Source of the DNA: Escarpia spicata
Taxonomy: Eukaryota; Annelida; Polychaeta; Sabellida; Siboglinidae
Length of the DNA: 64,000 nt
Assembly: GCA_963995525.1 (NCBI GenBank)
Contig: OZ023214.1
Span: 18,276,326-18,340,325 of the forward strand
Direction of reading: 5' to 3'
Part shown: piece after piece, positions 1 through 11,005 of the stretch
Position numbering within the stretch: position 1 is the stretch's first letter
Layout of the letters: each line of letters begins with the position of its first letter
Notes under the pieces: model-generated
The model's input: the letters and a program-made list of their open reading frames with translations, nothing else
Told to the model about the DNA's origin: nothing
Databases searched by the model: none
Program-made: the position numbers and the translations under genes

Positions 1-41
1 CACATATTGTATTTTGTCCCAGCCATCGAAGCGATGCAAAT

Positions 42-154
<113 letters not shown>

Positions 155-325
155 TTCATGGTTCACGTAAACATTCCTTTTTTTCTGCAGCAGTTGTCAC
201 CAAAATTACACGCGCGCCCACACACTCATGCACCCAGGAACGAACCTACGCACACACTCATTCTTACTGGGATCACACCGGCATTGTCAAGGAAAGGAAA
301 CCTATTATTACTTTTAGTAACCTAC

Positions 326-484
326 CGCTGAGACATATCTCTCCTCTGCTTCTGTTCCTTCTGCTTCTATTCCCTTTGCTTCTATTCCCTCTGCTTCCGT
401 TTCTGCTGCTTCTGTCCTCTCTGCTCTTTTCTCCTTTGCTACTGTCCCCTCTGTTTCCACTTGAACCGTCTCTGTCACATGTCC
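326..484 (-). CDS. Array exon, expanded Glu/Ala-rich form (53 codons)
   Basis: Acceptor ...CCGCAG at the 485 side and donor GTAGGTTACT at the 325 side. It is the longest exon in the array: 159 bp, phase 0-0, no stop. The peptide begins GHVTETVQVETEGT and ends AEERYVSA. The middle is an imperfect short repeat of the type EAEGIE / EAKGIE / EAEGTE, coded by a purine-rich strand of GAA/GCA/GAG codons. It looks like a normal unit that swelled by internal replication slippage. It keeps the flanking acceptor-side sequence (AGTAAGTTATAATTGAGTGG on the plus strand) seen beside other units. Confidence 0.65.
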
Positions 485-730
485 CTGCGGCACGAGTAAG
501 TTATAATTGAGTGGACTACACAGACATATATAGCGGTAACTGACGACAGATAATGACAAAACTCTTCCTCGATTAGAATTCAGTTAAGCATGTTTGTGTA
601 AGGATGTATGTCCAAGTTGTGTGATTTATATGTGTTTTTGGTTCAAACAATTAGTGTTATCCGCTGATGTATGCTGTTAAAACTTAAACAAGGAATTCTG
701 AGTGTTGCCCTGCTACAAAAGTATGGCAAC

Positions 731-1020
731 CACATATTGTATTTTGTCCCAGCCATCGAAGCGATACAAATTTTCCGTCGAGCGCGATGCGAAATCAAAT
801 CGGAAGGTTATAATATATAAATAATAGTCGTCGGCGGAAATGCCAAATATGGTATGACAACGATATGAACGAGAAAAACGTGCTGCGATTATGCATTGGA
901 AATCGAACAAACAGTCAAACAAAACGTCTCTTCACCGAGGTAGACAGTCCAGTTGAAACAGCCAAACTATGTTCTGAACATTTTCATTATGTCTTTCCAC
1001 TGGTAGATGACCTTGTTTAT
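731..1020 (+). pseudogene. Possible relic with a THAP-like C-terminal motif
   Basis: A plus-strand frame near 915-1000 reads ...AKLCSEHFHYVF, which resembles the end of a THAP zinc finger (Cys-x2-His-Phe). No matching upstream Cys pair is readable and stops occur nearby. The first 42 bases repeat positions 1-42. Probably a decayed transposon fragment; the motif alone is weak evidence. Confidence 0.22.
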
Positions 1021-1265
1021 CCAAGTATTCTCTCCTTTTAATCACACCCAATGACTCATATTAGTGTGTCTTATGATAGAGATAAACGAACTATATGTAA
1101 TACATACCTATATTTCTCGTACAGCTATTAAGTTTAAGTTTGAAGGTTTTGAAAAATTGTCATATTACCTATTGTACGAGCATGTGCGTAACACAATTTC
1201 GAGCAGTCAACAAGAATTTATGAGGTGCAGAAATACAGTACCCGGTATCTAATCTAGAGAGCTAC

Positions 1266-1505
1266 TTGGATTTCAATTCTGAATCCATTGGCAACAAGAA
1301 ACAAGTATGTTCTGTATACTTGGAGTTCAGTAAAGCCTTTGATTCAGTGTGCCACCCACTGTGTAGTGCATGCAGTGGTTGCAGTCTTACCTTCTCGACC
1401 GAAAACAACGCGTGGTCATCGAAGCCGGTTTTGTCTGGTGTACCACAACGTTCACAAATTGTACAATTTTTGCTTATTTGTATATTAATGACCTCATTGA
1501 TCATG
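1266..1505 (+). pseudogene. Reverse transcriptase fragment of a non-LTR retrotransposon
   Basis: The frame from 1266 contains VYLEFSKAFDSV, which matches RT motif A of CR1/Jockey LINEs (usually L-D-F-S-K-A-F-D). The usual first aspartate is Glu here. Further on it has VLSGVPQRS, matching the G-V-P-Q-G-S block. The stretch between is far too short, and the F/Y-A-D-D catalytic block is absent. A badly decayed, internally deleted fossil. Confidence 0.6.
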
Positions 1506-1509
1506 TTGA

Positions 1510-2410
1510 TTCATAAATATATATTATATCGATATATTTGTATGGCAATTTGTAATAATAAAACATAATTCTAATAAAATAAATGCATATAATTACATGA
1601 ATTAGTCGTGTCAACAGAATTAGTGAATAATTGCGTACATCATAAAGATATTACAATTCTCAAAGAGTTGCTTTAAAGTCCCTTCAATATAGTAGGCAGA
1701 TCTGATGTTTTTACACAAGCGTATGAACTCTCAACTAAACTCGTCCTATTTAGTATGAACTATCCAAATCCATTGTCTTTCAATATATCTGTGAAACTAC
1801 ACTCCTTTTAGAGTTTCCAATAGCTGGTCCATGAAACACGGTAGCTGTATCTCCAATATTGATTTTCTAATTAACCACTGACGTTACAAATGTGATTGTT
1901 GTTGCAAATGATTAGTTTTTTGCTGCTTTTTGTTTCCACTTAACTAATTAATGCATTTCAAATACGATTTAAACCACCAAAGAGCAATGTCACAAAAGAT
2001 CGAAATGTTAAAACAATCTACTGAATACTGATATATGCAGGTAACGACCTTACATAATGATTTGATTATTTGGTTCCCATAGATTTCCATTGCCTTTTGT
2101 CCGAGTGTTGCTAGCCAATAATTAGATAGATGCGACAACCGAGCACATGCATTTATTTTATGCCGCATATTGCTACGGTAATATAAATGATCAAGAAATA
2201 AGATGCATCCAAAACGTACCAAGTAAAATGTTGTGGTGATATTTTCGCAAAGTATGCAAACTAATTCTTGTGTGTCACTTGAGGTATTCTTACCCACAAA
2301 ATGTTTAACATGCTAAACGCAATCATAAGGTGATGGAACATACGTAGCATTAAAAAAACCAGACTGTATGCTGTTCAGCTGATATTAGTGCACCAATAGG
2401 CAGTGCTGCT
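1510..2410. other. No gene recognised
   Basis: AT-rich intron-like sequence between a LINE fossil and the next array exon. Short open frames on the minus strand (1944-2297) show no recognisable motif. Nothing else supportable. Confidence 0.5.
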
Positions 2411-2422
2411 ATGGATACCTAC

Positions 2423-2476
2423 ACGTACGGCCTCCAGTCCTGCTGTTTCTGCTTCCTTCAACTTCCTCACACGTCG
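2423..2476 (-). CDS. Array exon (18 codons, RRVRKLKEAETAGLEAVR)
   Basis: Acceptor GTTCTGCAG, donor GTAGGTATCC, 54 bp, phase 0-0. The peptide keeps the V-x-x-L-x-E-A-E core but has Leu in place of the usual Trp after Gly. The acceptor side is followed on the plus strand by the shared module (AGTAAGTGACAATTAAGTGG, then GACTGACTGACAGATCATGA). Confidence 0.75.
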
Positions 2477-2921
2477 CTGCAGAACACCAGTAAGTGACAA
2501 TTAAGTGGACACCGCGCACTCGCGGTGACTGACTGACAGATCATGACAAAGCTCCTCAACTATAATAAATAAATAAATCAATCAACCAACAGCTAATTAA
2601 TACCCATCGATAGAAAACAAATCGTGGGAATGAATCAGTTATCTAAACTCGTTCACAGTGGCATTCTATGTGAACTATATTTACATATTTATCCGATAGG
2701 TAGAAAAGCAAACGTGTAAATTCATAAGTCGATAACTCTAAATAACACGTTTGTGTTTTTTGAAATACATCGCCAATTGGTAGATCAGACCAATATTCAA
2801 ATGAAGCGAATGATCACAAATAAATATTATGTCGTGCTTTTTTTAGTTTAATACATTCTTAAACTCACATCTGGCACATAGCTGGTTTCTGGAACGTATC
2901 GTTATTGCTATAGTAACCTAC

Positions 2922-2975
2922 CATCGCGGTTTTCCTCCCCTCAAGTTCTAAGTCGTCCAGCTCCATCGGACCAGG
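2922..2975 (-). pseudogene. Array unit with lost acceptor (18 open codons)
   Basis: Donor GTAGGTTACT is intact and 18 codons stay open (PGPMELDDLELEGRKTAM). The position aligned to the acceptor reads CG instead of AG, inside TGCCG. No other AG lies within the preceding few bases, so splicing as in the other units looks impossible. The neighbouring shared intron sequence (CACCAGTAAGTAACAACTAA) is present. Confidence 0.55.
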
Positions 2976-3895
2976 CGGCACGGCACCAGTAAGTAACAAC
3001 TAAATAGACAACATCGACATACGTATAGCAGTGTTGACTCATTGAAAGATCATGGACGGCTTAGGACAGTAGTAACAGGAAATAATTTAACATCATAAGC
3101 TTTAGGTAGACGTTCAGAAATTGATCGACTGATCTAGATGTTTACCTTAATAAAACAAGTTTGTTTCTTTTAATTCTACGTTGTGTTCAATCATAAGGGG
3201 ATATTCTTATGCATTGTATTAGCAGACAAGAATTCTCATATTGTCTCAACAAGTGTAATCGACGGTCATACAAACGAAACAAGTTGAGAAAACTAACTCA
3301 AAATTAATAAATCAGTATACTTCCAATTATCCCACGAATGGCTGAATGAAACAAATATTACATTTGTATTATTTAATCCTGCGTTTTCCAATATTAATTA
3401 ATGTCTAAGCCCACACGTGTGACCTGTTGTGTTGAATATAAACACATGCATCCATAACAATAGTAACACGAAGAATATATAAAATGTTGATACATATTCA
3501 TACAATCTGCATCCTTGTTTGTTGTATGACATATTAGATCCTGTCGTTCATTAAAATATAAAGAACACATATTTCAAATGTAGAACTCATTTTCTATATT
3601 ATTAGTCCAATTATAACATACTCTAGCTTCAGATGGAGGGTAGTGCGTTCGAAACGTCCAGTTTCAATTCTGATTGGTGCCACGTCACATCGAAATATTG
3701 CAAGTGCTGATCGGTTACCTTTATTAATAGTTGTCTTAAAATAATGTTCAGTTACAAATTAAGTTTTGAACTGTTTGCAGGTTCTTAGTTTGTTTCTATT
3801 GCTATTTCTATTCTTCCCTATTTATAATAAAAACGTTGCTGTTCACGTAATTCAGACAGGCAAATATATGTGCGTTCTATCGTATCCTTTACATT

Positions 3896-3898
<3 letters not shown>

Positions 3899-3930
<32 letters not shown>
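3899..3930. repeat. (AT)n microsatellite
   Basis: An AT dinucleotide run immediately beyond the donor side of the exon at 3941-3997. A second shorter AT run lies at about 4043-4065 on its acceptor side. Confidence 0.95.
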
Positions 3931-3932
<2 letters not shown>

Positions 3933-3940
3933 GAACGTAC

Positions 3941-3997
3941 CGCTGCGGCATTCCATCCCACGGCTTCTGCCTCCTCCAACTCTGTCACAGTCCGTGT
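3941..3997 (-). CDS. Array exon (19 codons, TRTVTELEEAEAVGWNAAA)
   Basis: The clearest match to the array consensus. Acceptor GCTCTCCAG, donor GTACGTTCCC, 57 bp, phase 0-0. At the place where other units carry their AG this one has CA, and an AG three bases upstream is used instead. That adds one codon and preserves the frame. AT microsatellites flank it on both sides. Confidence 0.78.
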
Positions 3998-4616
3998 CTG
4001 GAGAGCAACCGTAAGGGAAACTAAATGGACTATTATTATGGTAATATATATATATATATATATATGCTTGTTTGTAATGTGTCAAAATCATGTATATGTA
4101 TACAAAAGCATGTATATGACGACAGATACACAATGTATCTAGACAAACACTTATTGCAGTGTGGTGGGTCAGGTATTGCATAGGTTATTAATGGCAAAAC
4201 ATCACCGAAAGCAAGCTATTTTATACACGCTGCATAATCAGTACACGGAAGTGTGATCAGATGTAGGGAAGGATCTTATGGTATTGCTTGGTCACGATAA
4301 CCTATTTTTGATTTTTATATAAAAATATTTTATATAAACATTGTATGACAAGGAAACTGCGGATGTCACTATTCCTGCCAGCAAGATTTTGCAATTCGAC
4401 GGAAGAGAAACACTGAGGCGTAACTATATCTTGCCTTTCAGTACTGATTAATTCCTAAACTGTCGCGTATCACATGAACGCACATTTTAAACAAACCTAT
4501 GATAATTCATGGGTATATTCTGAGAATGATGTGATATGATATCAATCAGCACAAGGCATACATACATTGCAGTTCACGATTACTGCACGCATACTGGGAT
4601 TACCATAGAAACCTAC

Positions 4617-4682
4617 CACTATTGATAAGGCGTTTCTTCCTGAGATGTCTGTGTCATTCGGCTCCGTCCCATTTGCAGTTCG
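4617..4682 (-). CDS. Array exon, divergent (22 codons)
   Basis: Acceptor GCCTTGTAG, donor GTAGGTTTCT, 66 bp, phase 0-0, no stop. The peptide starts RTANGTEPND and ends SGRNALSIV. Little of the E-L-E-E-A-E core survives, but exon borders, phase and the flanking module (CACCAGTAAGTGATAACTAA) place it in the array. Confidence 0.62.
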
Positions 4683-4699
4683 CTACAAGGCACCAGTAA

Positions 4700-6330
4700 G
4701 TGATAACTAAGTGGACTACATGGGCACGTGTATAACAGTGGCTGTGGCAGTGGCAGTGGCATAAAGAATTGTCAGCGTCCGGGTGCAAAACATAATTTGC
4801 CCCCCCCCCCTCATGCATACTACGCTTGGATGAAAACCAAAAGTAATTCACTTTTTTATTCGATATGAATTGTGAACTCTTCATGGTACAACCAATAATA
4901 AATTACAAATAATAGACAATGAGTCGTTTAAAACACAAATAAGTACGCGCACCAAAGAGGCACTTCACACCACTAAGATCAATTTTTATAGAATACACCT
5001 CCACCGTATGACACGATGAATGAAAGCAACTGTCGTGGAGTGTCTTAATAAACATTCTTCAGTCAGAGATCCCTAAATTGATTTAGGTTCCACCCTAATC
5101 GGCGTGTTACACTGTTCGTAGAGACGTAGAATTTTCACGGATGGTGGATCACTCGAACTTTGATGATCAACGTCCATGAGACATAGACTCTAAGGCGTGT
5201 GTCTGCCATGCAGAAAACTACATTTGGCATTCAGTTCCTGTTCGGCCGACGGATCTTCGTCTCGTGCTAGTTTTCCGAACATTCCTTTCGATCGTCATGC
5301 CCTTCTCTTAACTATATTCCACATTCCATGCACCACTACTTGCCTTTATCCACACTACTTTGTTGTCACACTACAACGATGTAAAGCAGCTGCCCGCATT
5401 ACCCCTGGTTTCTGATGATTCATTTATATCCTTGGACAGCCTCTCACAACGATTCGCGCGGCCTCTCAAAAAGCCCCACAATGTCATCGAAACAGTCGTT
5501 AATAGCTGTGATATCCCCCACTGTAGCACTCCACGCCTCCATCAGGTTTCAAAGTCCACTTTGACTATGGTTGGCCCGGTCTGCCATATTTTCTCTCTAC
5601 TCACAGAGTTGAATTTACAAAAAGAGGTAGGGCCTACCGTTTCAATTGTCCCAAAGAATGTCACAAGTGGTTCTTGACTGTCAGACTGAACACCAGCCAC
5701 GTTTAAACTGTGATTGTCACAACTGAAGAGGGGAATTGCATATAATACACAATTCTATCTGCGTTGTTGGTAAATTGACCGTCGATTCGGCGCCCCCCAC
5801 CCATACCCGGCGCCCGGGTGCGAATACACCCCCCTCCCCAGGGTCACTACGCCATTATTGCAATGGTAAATGTCGGACAAATCATAACACAGCTCATACA
5901 CTATCAGAGATGAACATCAAATAAGTATGGATACAAGGTTTATACAAAATATCACCATTAATTAGGCATGGACAATATGTTTATATAAGGCATTCAAACA
6001 CATTTAGAAAATATTTCATCGTTCGTTCCTGTATTATTTTTATAATATCATGTGATACGTAACATGAGTTGATCGATACTGCTATTTGAAACATCCGAAC
6101 AAGATATATATATTCAACTGTAAGACAGAGATGTTACTGACAGGTTTCAGTAGTGTCGAAGTTAGGTCAAGAAAAAACGATTGGTTAGATTTATGTTTGA
6201 TAACGCTACATTCTTTAGCATTTCAGGTGTAAAACATTTGCGTGTATTGACAAACGTTTGTGTTTCAAGAAAAGCATATCTTTTATTACATTATTATTAC
6301 TCTTTAATATGACTACTGTGTTGCTATGGA
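4700..6330. other. No gene recognised; a weak coding-like stretch at 5200-5690
   Basis: Mostly AT-rich intron-like sequence. Between 5197 and 5677 two overlapping plus-strand frames stay open (72 and 105 codons), and the region is less AT-rich than its surroundings. Near 5640 a frame reads FNCPKECHKWFLTV, which hints at a zinc-binding motif of a decayed transposase, but I cannot assign a family. Confidence 0.3.
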
Positions 6331-6337
6331 AACTTAC

Positions 6338-6391
6338 CGTTGTGGCCTTCCATCCTACTGTTTCTGCTTCTTTCAGATCTCTCACAGATTG
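6338..6391 (-). CDS. Array exon (18 codons, QSVRDLKEAETVGWKATT)
   Basis: Acceptor ATTTTGCAG, donor GTAAGTTTCC (closest to the ideal donor in the array), 54 bp, phase 0-0. It keeps the V-R-x-L-K-E-A-E core and the Gly-Trp pair. The frame stays open beyond the donor for dozens of codons, but the donor match indicates the exon end. Confidence 0.78.
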
Positions 6392-6657
6392 CTGCAAAAT
6401 ACCAGCAAGTGATAACTAATTGGAAGTCATGGATGCACATAAATGTGACTCACTGTCATATCACGACAAAGCTCATCTATTAACAGAGATGCATCAAGGA
6501 TGGATGGGTTAGAGAGTTTAACTAGTTCTGGAACTCCTGTGAATACCAATTCAGAACAAAAATGTTTACCAACTTGTAATGAAAAACTGTCCACAGGCTG
6601 CCAACCAACACCGTGAAGTCCCCCCCCCCACATACATGTACATACTGTATACACAAA

Positions 6658-6669
6658 CACACGCACGCA

Positions 6670-6752
<83 letters not shown>
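6658..6752. repeat. Compound (CA)n / (AT)n microsatellite
   Basis: A run of CACG/CA repeats (ACGC then AC) grades into an AT run. All reading frames here are repeat artefacts. Confidence 0.95.
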
Positions 6753-6753
<1 letters not shown>

Positions 6754-7424
6754 CATTATATTATTTTGTTCGTGCCACTTTACTGGAGGGAATTCGTAAG
6801 AAACATTGTATTCTAAGCCTGTGATAAAACCTCCCATTCGCAGTTTGTTTCAACATACTGAATGCAGTGTTAAGATAGAGAAGTAAACATTATATTATAT
6901 TCAATATTAACTAAACTGTATCAATTCAGTTAAGTATAATATATAGTACTGCACAAAACGTAGTGGCTCGGGACAACGGCATACGTTATTGCTAATGAAA
7001 ACACGTGGTCGAAAGCATGCAATCTTATAACTAAAGTGAATATACATTTTATAATCAATCGTCAAAAGTGTAATTATGCAGTGATTTATTTCGGGTTTTG
7101 ATATATGCAGGAAAGAACCTTATGGTATTCATTGCTTTTTAATATAAATAACGGTATGACACAAATAATGATGAAATTACTGTTCGTTGCAGGTAGATTT
7201 TGCAGTTTGACAGATAGATCAATATTACTTCAGTCGTACATGTGTCTTTTTTATCGGTATTAACTAATTCTAAAACCCGAACTATCTCGTAAATGTTAAG
7301 CAAAGTCACAATCCTTGATGACATATTTTCTTCATCGGAATATAACAAAAATACGTTACCATTATTTACTAGAAATATATAAGAATTTCCATGGAACCGA
7401 ATTATTATTGCTAGAGAAACCTAC

Positions 7425-7478
7425 CATTGCGGCATTCCTTTTCTTATCGTCTGCTTCATTAAGTTCCCCCGTATCATG
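7425..7478 (-). pseudogene. Array unit with lost acceptor (18 open codons)
   Basis: Donor GTAGGTTTCT is intact and 18 codons stay open (HDTGELNEADDKKRNAAM). The aligned acceptor position reads CA, not AG, and no AG lies just upstream. This resembles the state at 3941-3997 but without the rescuing AG. The flanking module (ACCAGTAAGTAACAACTAAA) is present. Confidence 0.55.
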
Positions 7479-7499
7479 TGGCACAATACCAGTAAGTAA

Positions 7500-8590
7500 C
7501 AACTAAATGAACAACATTGATAACATTGATACACGTATATCAGTGACTCGTTGAAAGATCATTAAAATGGCCGTCTACTATGACAGATCAAATTATAAAC
7601 TGACAATATATGCTTTACAAGATAGTCAGTCACCTTATACAATGTACTCTTTTATATCATTACTTTGTTTATCAGTTTTACATAATTTTACCTATACATT
7701 TATGTTTTAAAACTCACTACACTTAAGAAAATAAAATGTATATCAGATTATCGTGAATAAAGAATGTTTATTATTATTCTCTACCAATCAGGGTTTGATT
7801 TGTTCGCAATGAAACATTACATTTTATGTTAAAGCAATCAACTCCCAGTTTGTTTAAAAACATTTAATGTAATTATCGGATGACGAAGTATTCATATTAT
7901 TTAACAAAATTCAGACATTCTTGAACTGTATCCAAATCAACATGCATTATTGCTCCTTTAAGTACATTAACTAAAACCACTTGTCTATTTGCAAAATAAG
8001 ACTTGACACACGGACGAGCTGTCTTATAAATGGAGACGTTGTAAGACGAGTGCAGCAAATTTGGCACTGTTCATAATAATACTTAGCTAAGTTAATTTGT
8101 ATACGAACAAATCTGCCTGGATATATTATTAACAAAGCATTTTCAAAAGCAAGCGATCTTATACATAAAGAAATATCAAAACAAAGTGAACAATCCATTT
8201 AAGTAATTTATACAAAAGACAGTTATTTGTAGGTTTCACTGTTCTTGGTAGATGCAAGTAAAGACAATAAGACATTCTATGGTCCCCTTAGATATCTCAG
8301 ATTATCTTTATTTATAACGTAACAAATTGAAGTTTTATAAATTACATGCTTCGCTAAAGTTACATATTTGCATTTTGAAAAGGGAGCAAAACAGTTCATT
8401 TTAATTAAATCCGGCGTTGGTAGTCATTAATCGTTAAACTCACACGTAGTACATACAAATTTAACTTTATAAAGCATATACATATATTCATGGAGATAGT
8501 TTCTTCATGAGCGTGACATAAATACATCACCTTTTTCCATTTCAGAAGCATACTGGTATTGTCATGGAACCCTCCCGCTACTGCTGTGAA
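7500..8590. other. Intron-like sequence, no gene recognised
   Basis: Holds remnants of the duplicated intron module (for example 7540-7565) and the donor-side module with GGAAGCATAC-like text before 8590. No coding motif seen. Confidence 0.5.
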
Positions 8591-8597
8591 AACCTAC

Positions 8598-8657
8598 CGC
8601 TGCGGCTGTCCATCCCACAGCTTCTGCTTCCTCCAACTCCGTCTCAGTAGCTTCTGT
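8598..8657 (-). CDS. Array exon (20 codons, TEATETELEEAEAVGWTAAA)
   Basis: Acceptor TTCTCTGCAG, donor GTAGGTTTTC, 60 bp, phase 0-0. It matches the consensus E-L-E-E-A-E-A-V-G-W-x-A-A-A almost perfectly. A second donor-like copy sits 22 bp downstream (GGGAGGGTTCC), mutated so that its GT is gone. Confidence 0.8.
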
Positions 8658-9208
8658 CTGCAGAGAAGCAATAAGGAACAACTAAGTGGACTACAGGGAC
8701 ACACGCATCACTATGACTATTGACTGACACATCGCAACAAAGTTCATTTACTATCATATACCAATCAAGGATGTTTGTCTAAGAGTAATTTAATTATTTG
8801 TGGCAATCATGTTATACGACCTGTTTAGAAAAACTATTTATAATGAATGATTTTTCATAAAAAGATGTCTGCGTGCTGTCAGACAATAACTTGAAGAGTG
8901 AGTTCACTGGCGTAAGAATGTATTCTGTGCCACATAGTATAATGATAATATGCAAAACTACTCTTAAAACATATGAAATAAATATGACATCCGGTATATG
9001 ATGTTCTAATAAGCCACTCTTTTTGTGTTAACTGAAGTAATTTTTTACGTAATCCTTAATGAAACATAAGATTCTACGTTACTACCTGCGATTCGGTAAT
9101 TGTTTTGAACATGCTAAATGCAGACACGCAGCACCAAAATAGTACCCAATTCTGCTGATATCACTGCCCAAAGAGTTTAACAAAAATTTAAAAAAATTAT
9201 CATTAGTG

Positions 9209-9315
9209 GATGCTTCCTAAAAAAGTTGAGATGTTCGATTGAACAGGTCTGCCAGGGAGAAAAGTGTAAAGTGCTTTGAACAGTCCTGATGACTGCATAC
9301 TGCGCTATATAAGAA
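9209..9315 (+). repeat. Conserved LINE/SINE 3'-tail relic
   Basis: Reads ...GTGTAAAGTGCTTTGAA...TGCGCTATATAAGAAC. The pair TGTAAAGCGCTTTG plus GCGCTATATAA is the well-known conserved 3' tail of L2-type LINEs and the SINEs that borrow it. A second copy lies at 46697-46808. Both share a further 50 bp upstream (TTAACAGGTCTGCCAGGGAG-like). Confidence 0.6.
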
Positions 9316-9789
9316 CTTACCATTTTAAAAATACGTGACCGAAAACATGCAATCTTGTCTCCAAACACAAGTGAAAATAACGTGTCTAATCAATCCGTAG
9401 AAAAACTAGGCTGGAAAGAGCATTAACGTACTCCACTGGTCCATAATTATGTATTGTCATTGGTTTTCATATAAAACGTATCGCAAGGATGTAGGACAAG
9501 TTAAGAGTTATTCTTCCTAGCTGGATTTTTCTAGTATACCTGGGTAAAGGTTTAGGCTTAATTTAATTACCTTTCAATAGTCTTTAATTAAGCAGAATAG
9601 GCAAAATGCACCAATCAGCATAGCATTAGGACTAGATAGATTACATATTTTAGGCGAGCGGTAGACCCATCGGACCGATTTAAATGCCCCCCCCCCCCAC
9701 ACACACACCCAAATGTTATATCATTTGAAAGCTCTACATCTCCCTGTCCCAACGAGGCCAGTCATAGAGCTGCCAAATTGTGCAGTAAG

Positions 9790-10660
9790 CGTGAATCCAA
9801 GGTCAAACAAGGTCACTGTCAAATGATGAATTTTCAAAATTGTGCGCTTCCGCAATCGTTTTAATATTACAATGGTCCCGTATCTACTTTACTTAATGAC
9901 AGGATGGCCAAGTCATATACTTTTAAAAAGCTTATTGTCTCCCCGACAAACTGAGTTACGATACGGAGATATTACCTGATATGGTGCGAGTGGAGCTAAG
10001 GTCAAACAAGGTCACCGTGAAATGATGAAAATTCGATTTTTTTAAAATACCGCAAAATTCATAAAGTTACAATGACCCTGCAATTACTTCATTTACATGT
10101 ACGTATCATACACGTATGAAAGAACCATTTCTCCCCGTCAAAATGAGATATGACATGGAGCTGTCAGTTGATTGAGTTGGTGTGGAGCGATGATCAAACA
10201 GAGTCACCGTCAAGTGATAAATGTTCGAAATTGTGTCATCCCGCAAACGTCATACAATATAAATGGTTGCGTATATCTACTTTAATTATCTGTTACATGG
10301 CAATGTCGTAAACCGTTGGAAAGCCAAATGTCTCCCCGTAAATATGGGATACGACGGTGGGCTACGTTATCAAGTGGTGCAGTAGTTGTGGAGTGAAGGT
10401 TAAACAAGATCAATGAAACAACGAATGTTCAAAACTACACCACTCCCAAAGGTTCTTTACTTACAATGGTTGTGTAGCTACTTTGTCTACATACACTAGG
10501 CCATGTTACATACCGTTTGAAAGCATATTGTATCCCCGTTGAAATGATGTGTGTCGTGGAGTTGTAGAGAGGTGTTCTAACAGTGGAATGAAGGTTAAAC
10601 AAGGTCAACGTCAAAAGATAAATTTTCGAAATTATGCCTTTCTGCATATGGTAGGCTAGC
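9790..10660 (+). repeat. Five tandem units of about 198 bp in the left foldback arm
   Basis: Spacing between GGTCAAACAA-type anchors is 199, 192, 206 and 195 bp. Each unit also contains a TCTCCCCGT block and an ACAATGG..CGTA..CTACTTT block. Units are diverged, so this is not a recent expansion. Confidence 0.75.
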
Positions 10661-11005
10661 CAACATGTGATGTTATACTTTTACTGCATTATTTGTTAAT
10701 AGCAGGAATTCATGTTAGATCCATCACACAAGGAAATGTGTATGTATACGATTTTGAAGATTATTTGAAGGTCACAAACTAAAAATTGTGTCAAAATAGT
10801 TTCATTAATTAATTGACGTCTTCTTGCATAAAACCAAATACGTTATGATTTGTACACGTATTGTCTGTGTCAGCAGCTGTTGAACTTTGAATTTTCTCAT
10901 ACATTATATGGGATAATCTAATATAAAAACGTGATGTTCTCAAATGCGTTTATCTATTATACCAAAGTTGTTTTCACACCCAATTATTTTTTGTAAGCCT
11001 GACTA

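Noticed and set aside
3870..4181. Open frames on both strands around AT microsatellites
   Set aside because: Ile-Tyr runs come from AT repeats; the supported part is only the 57-bp exon at 3941-3997.
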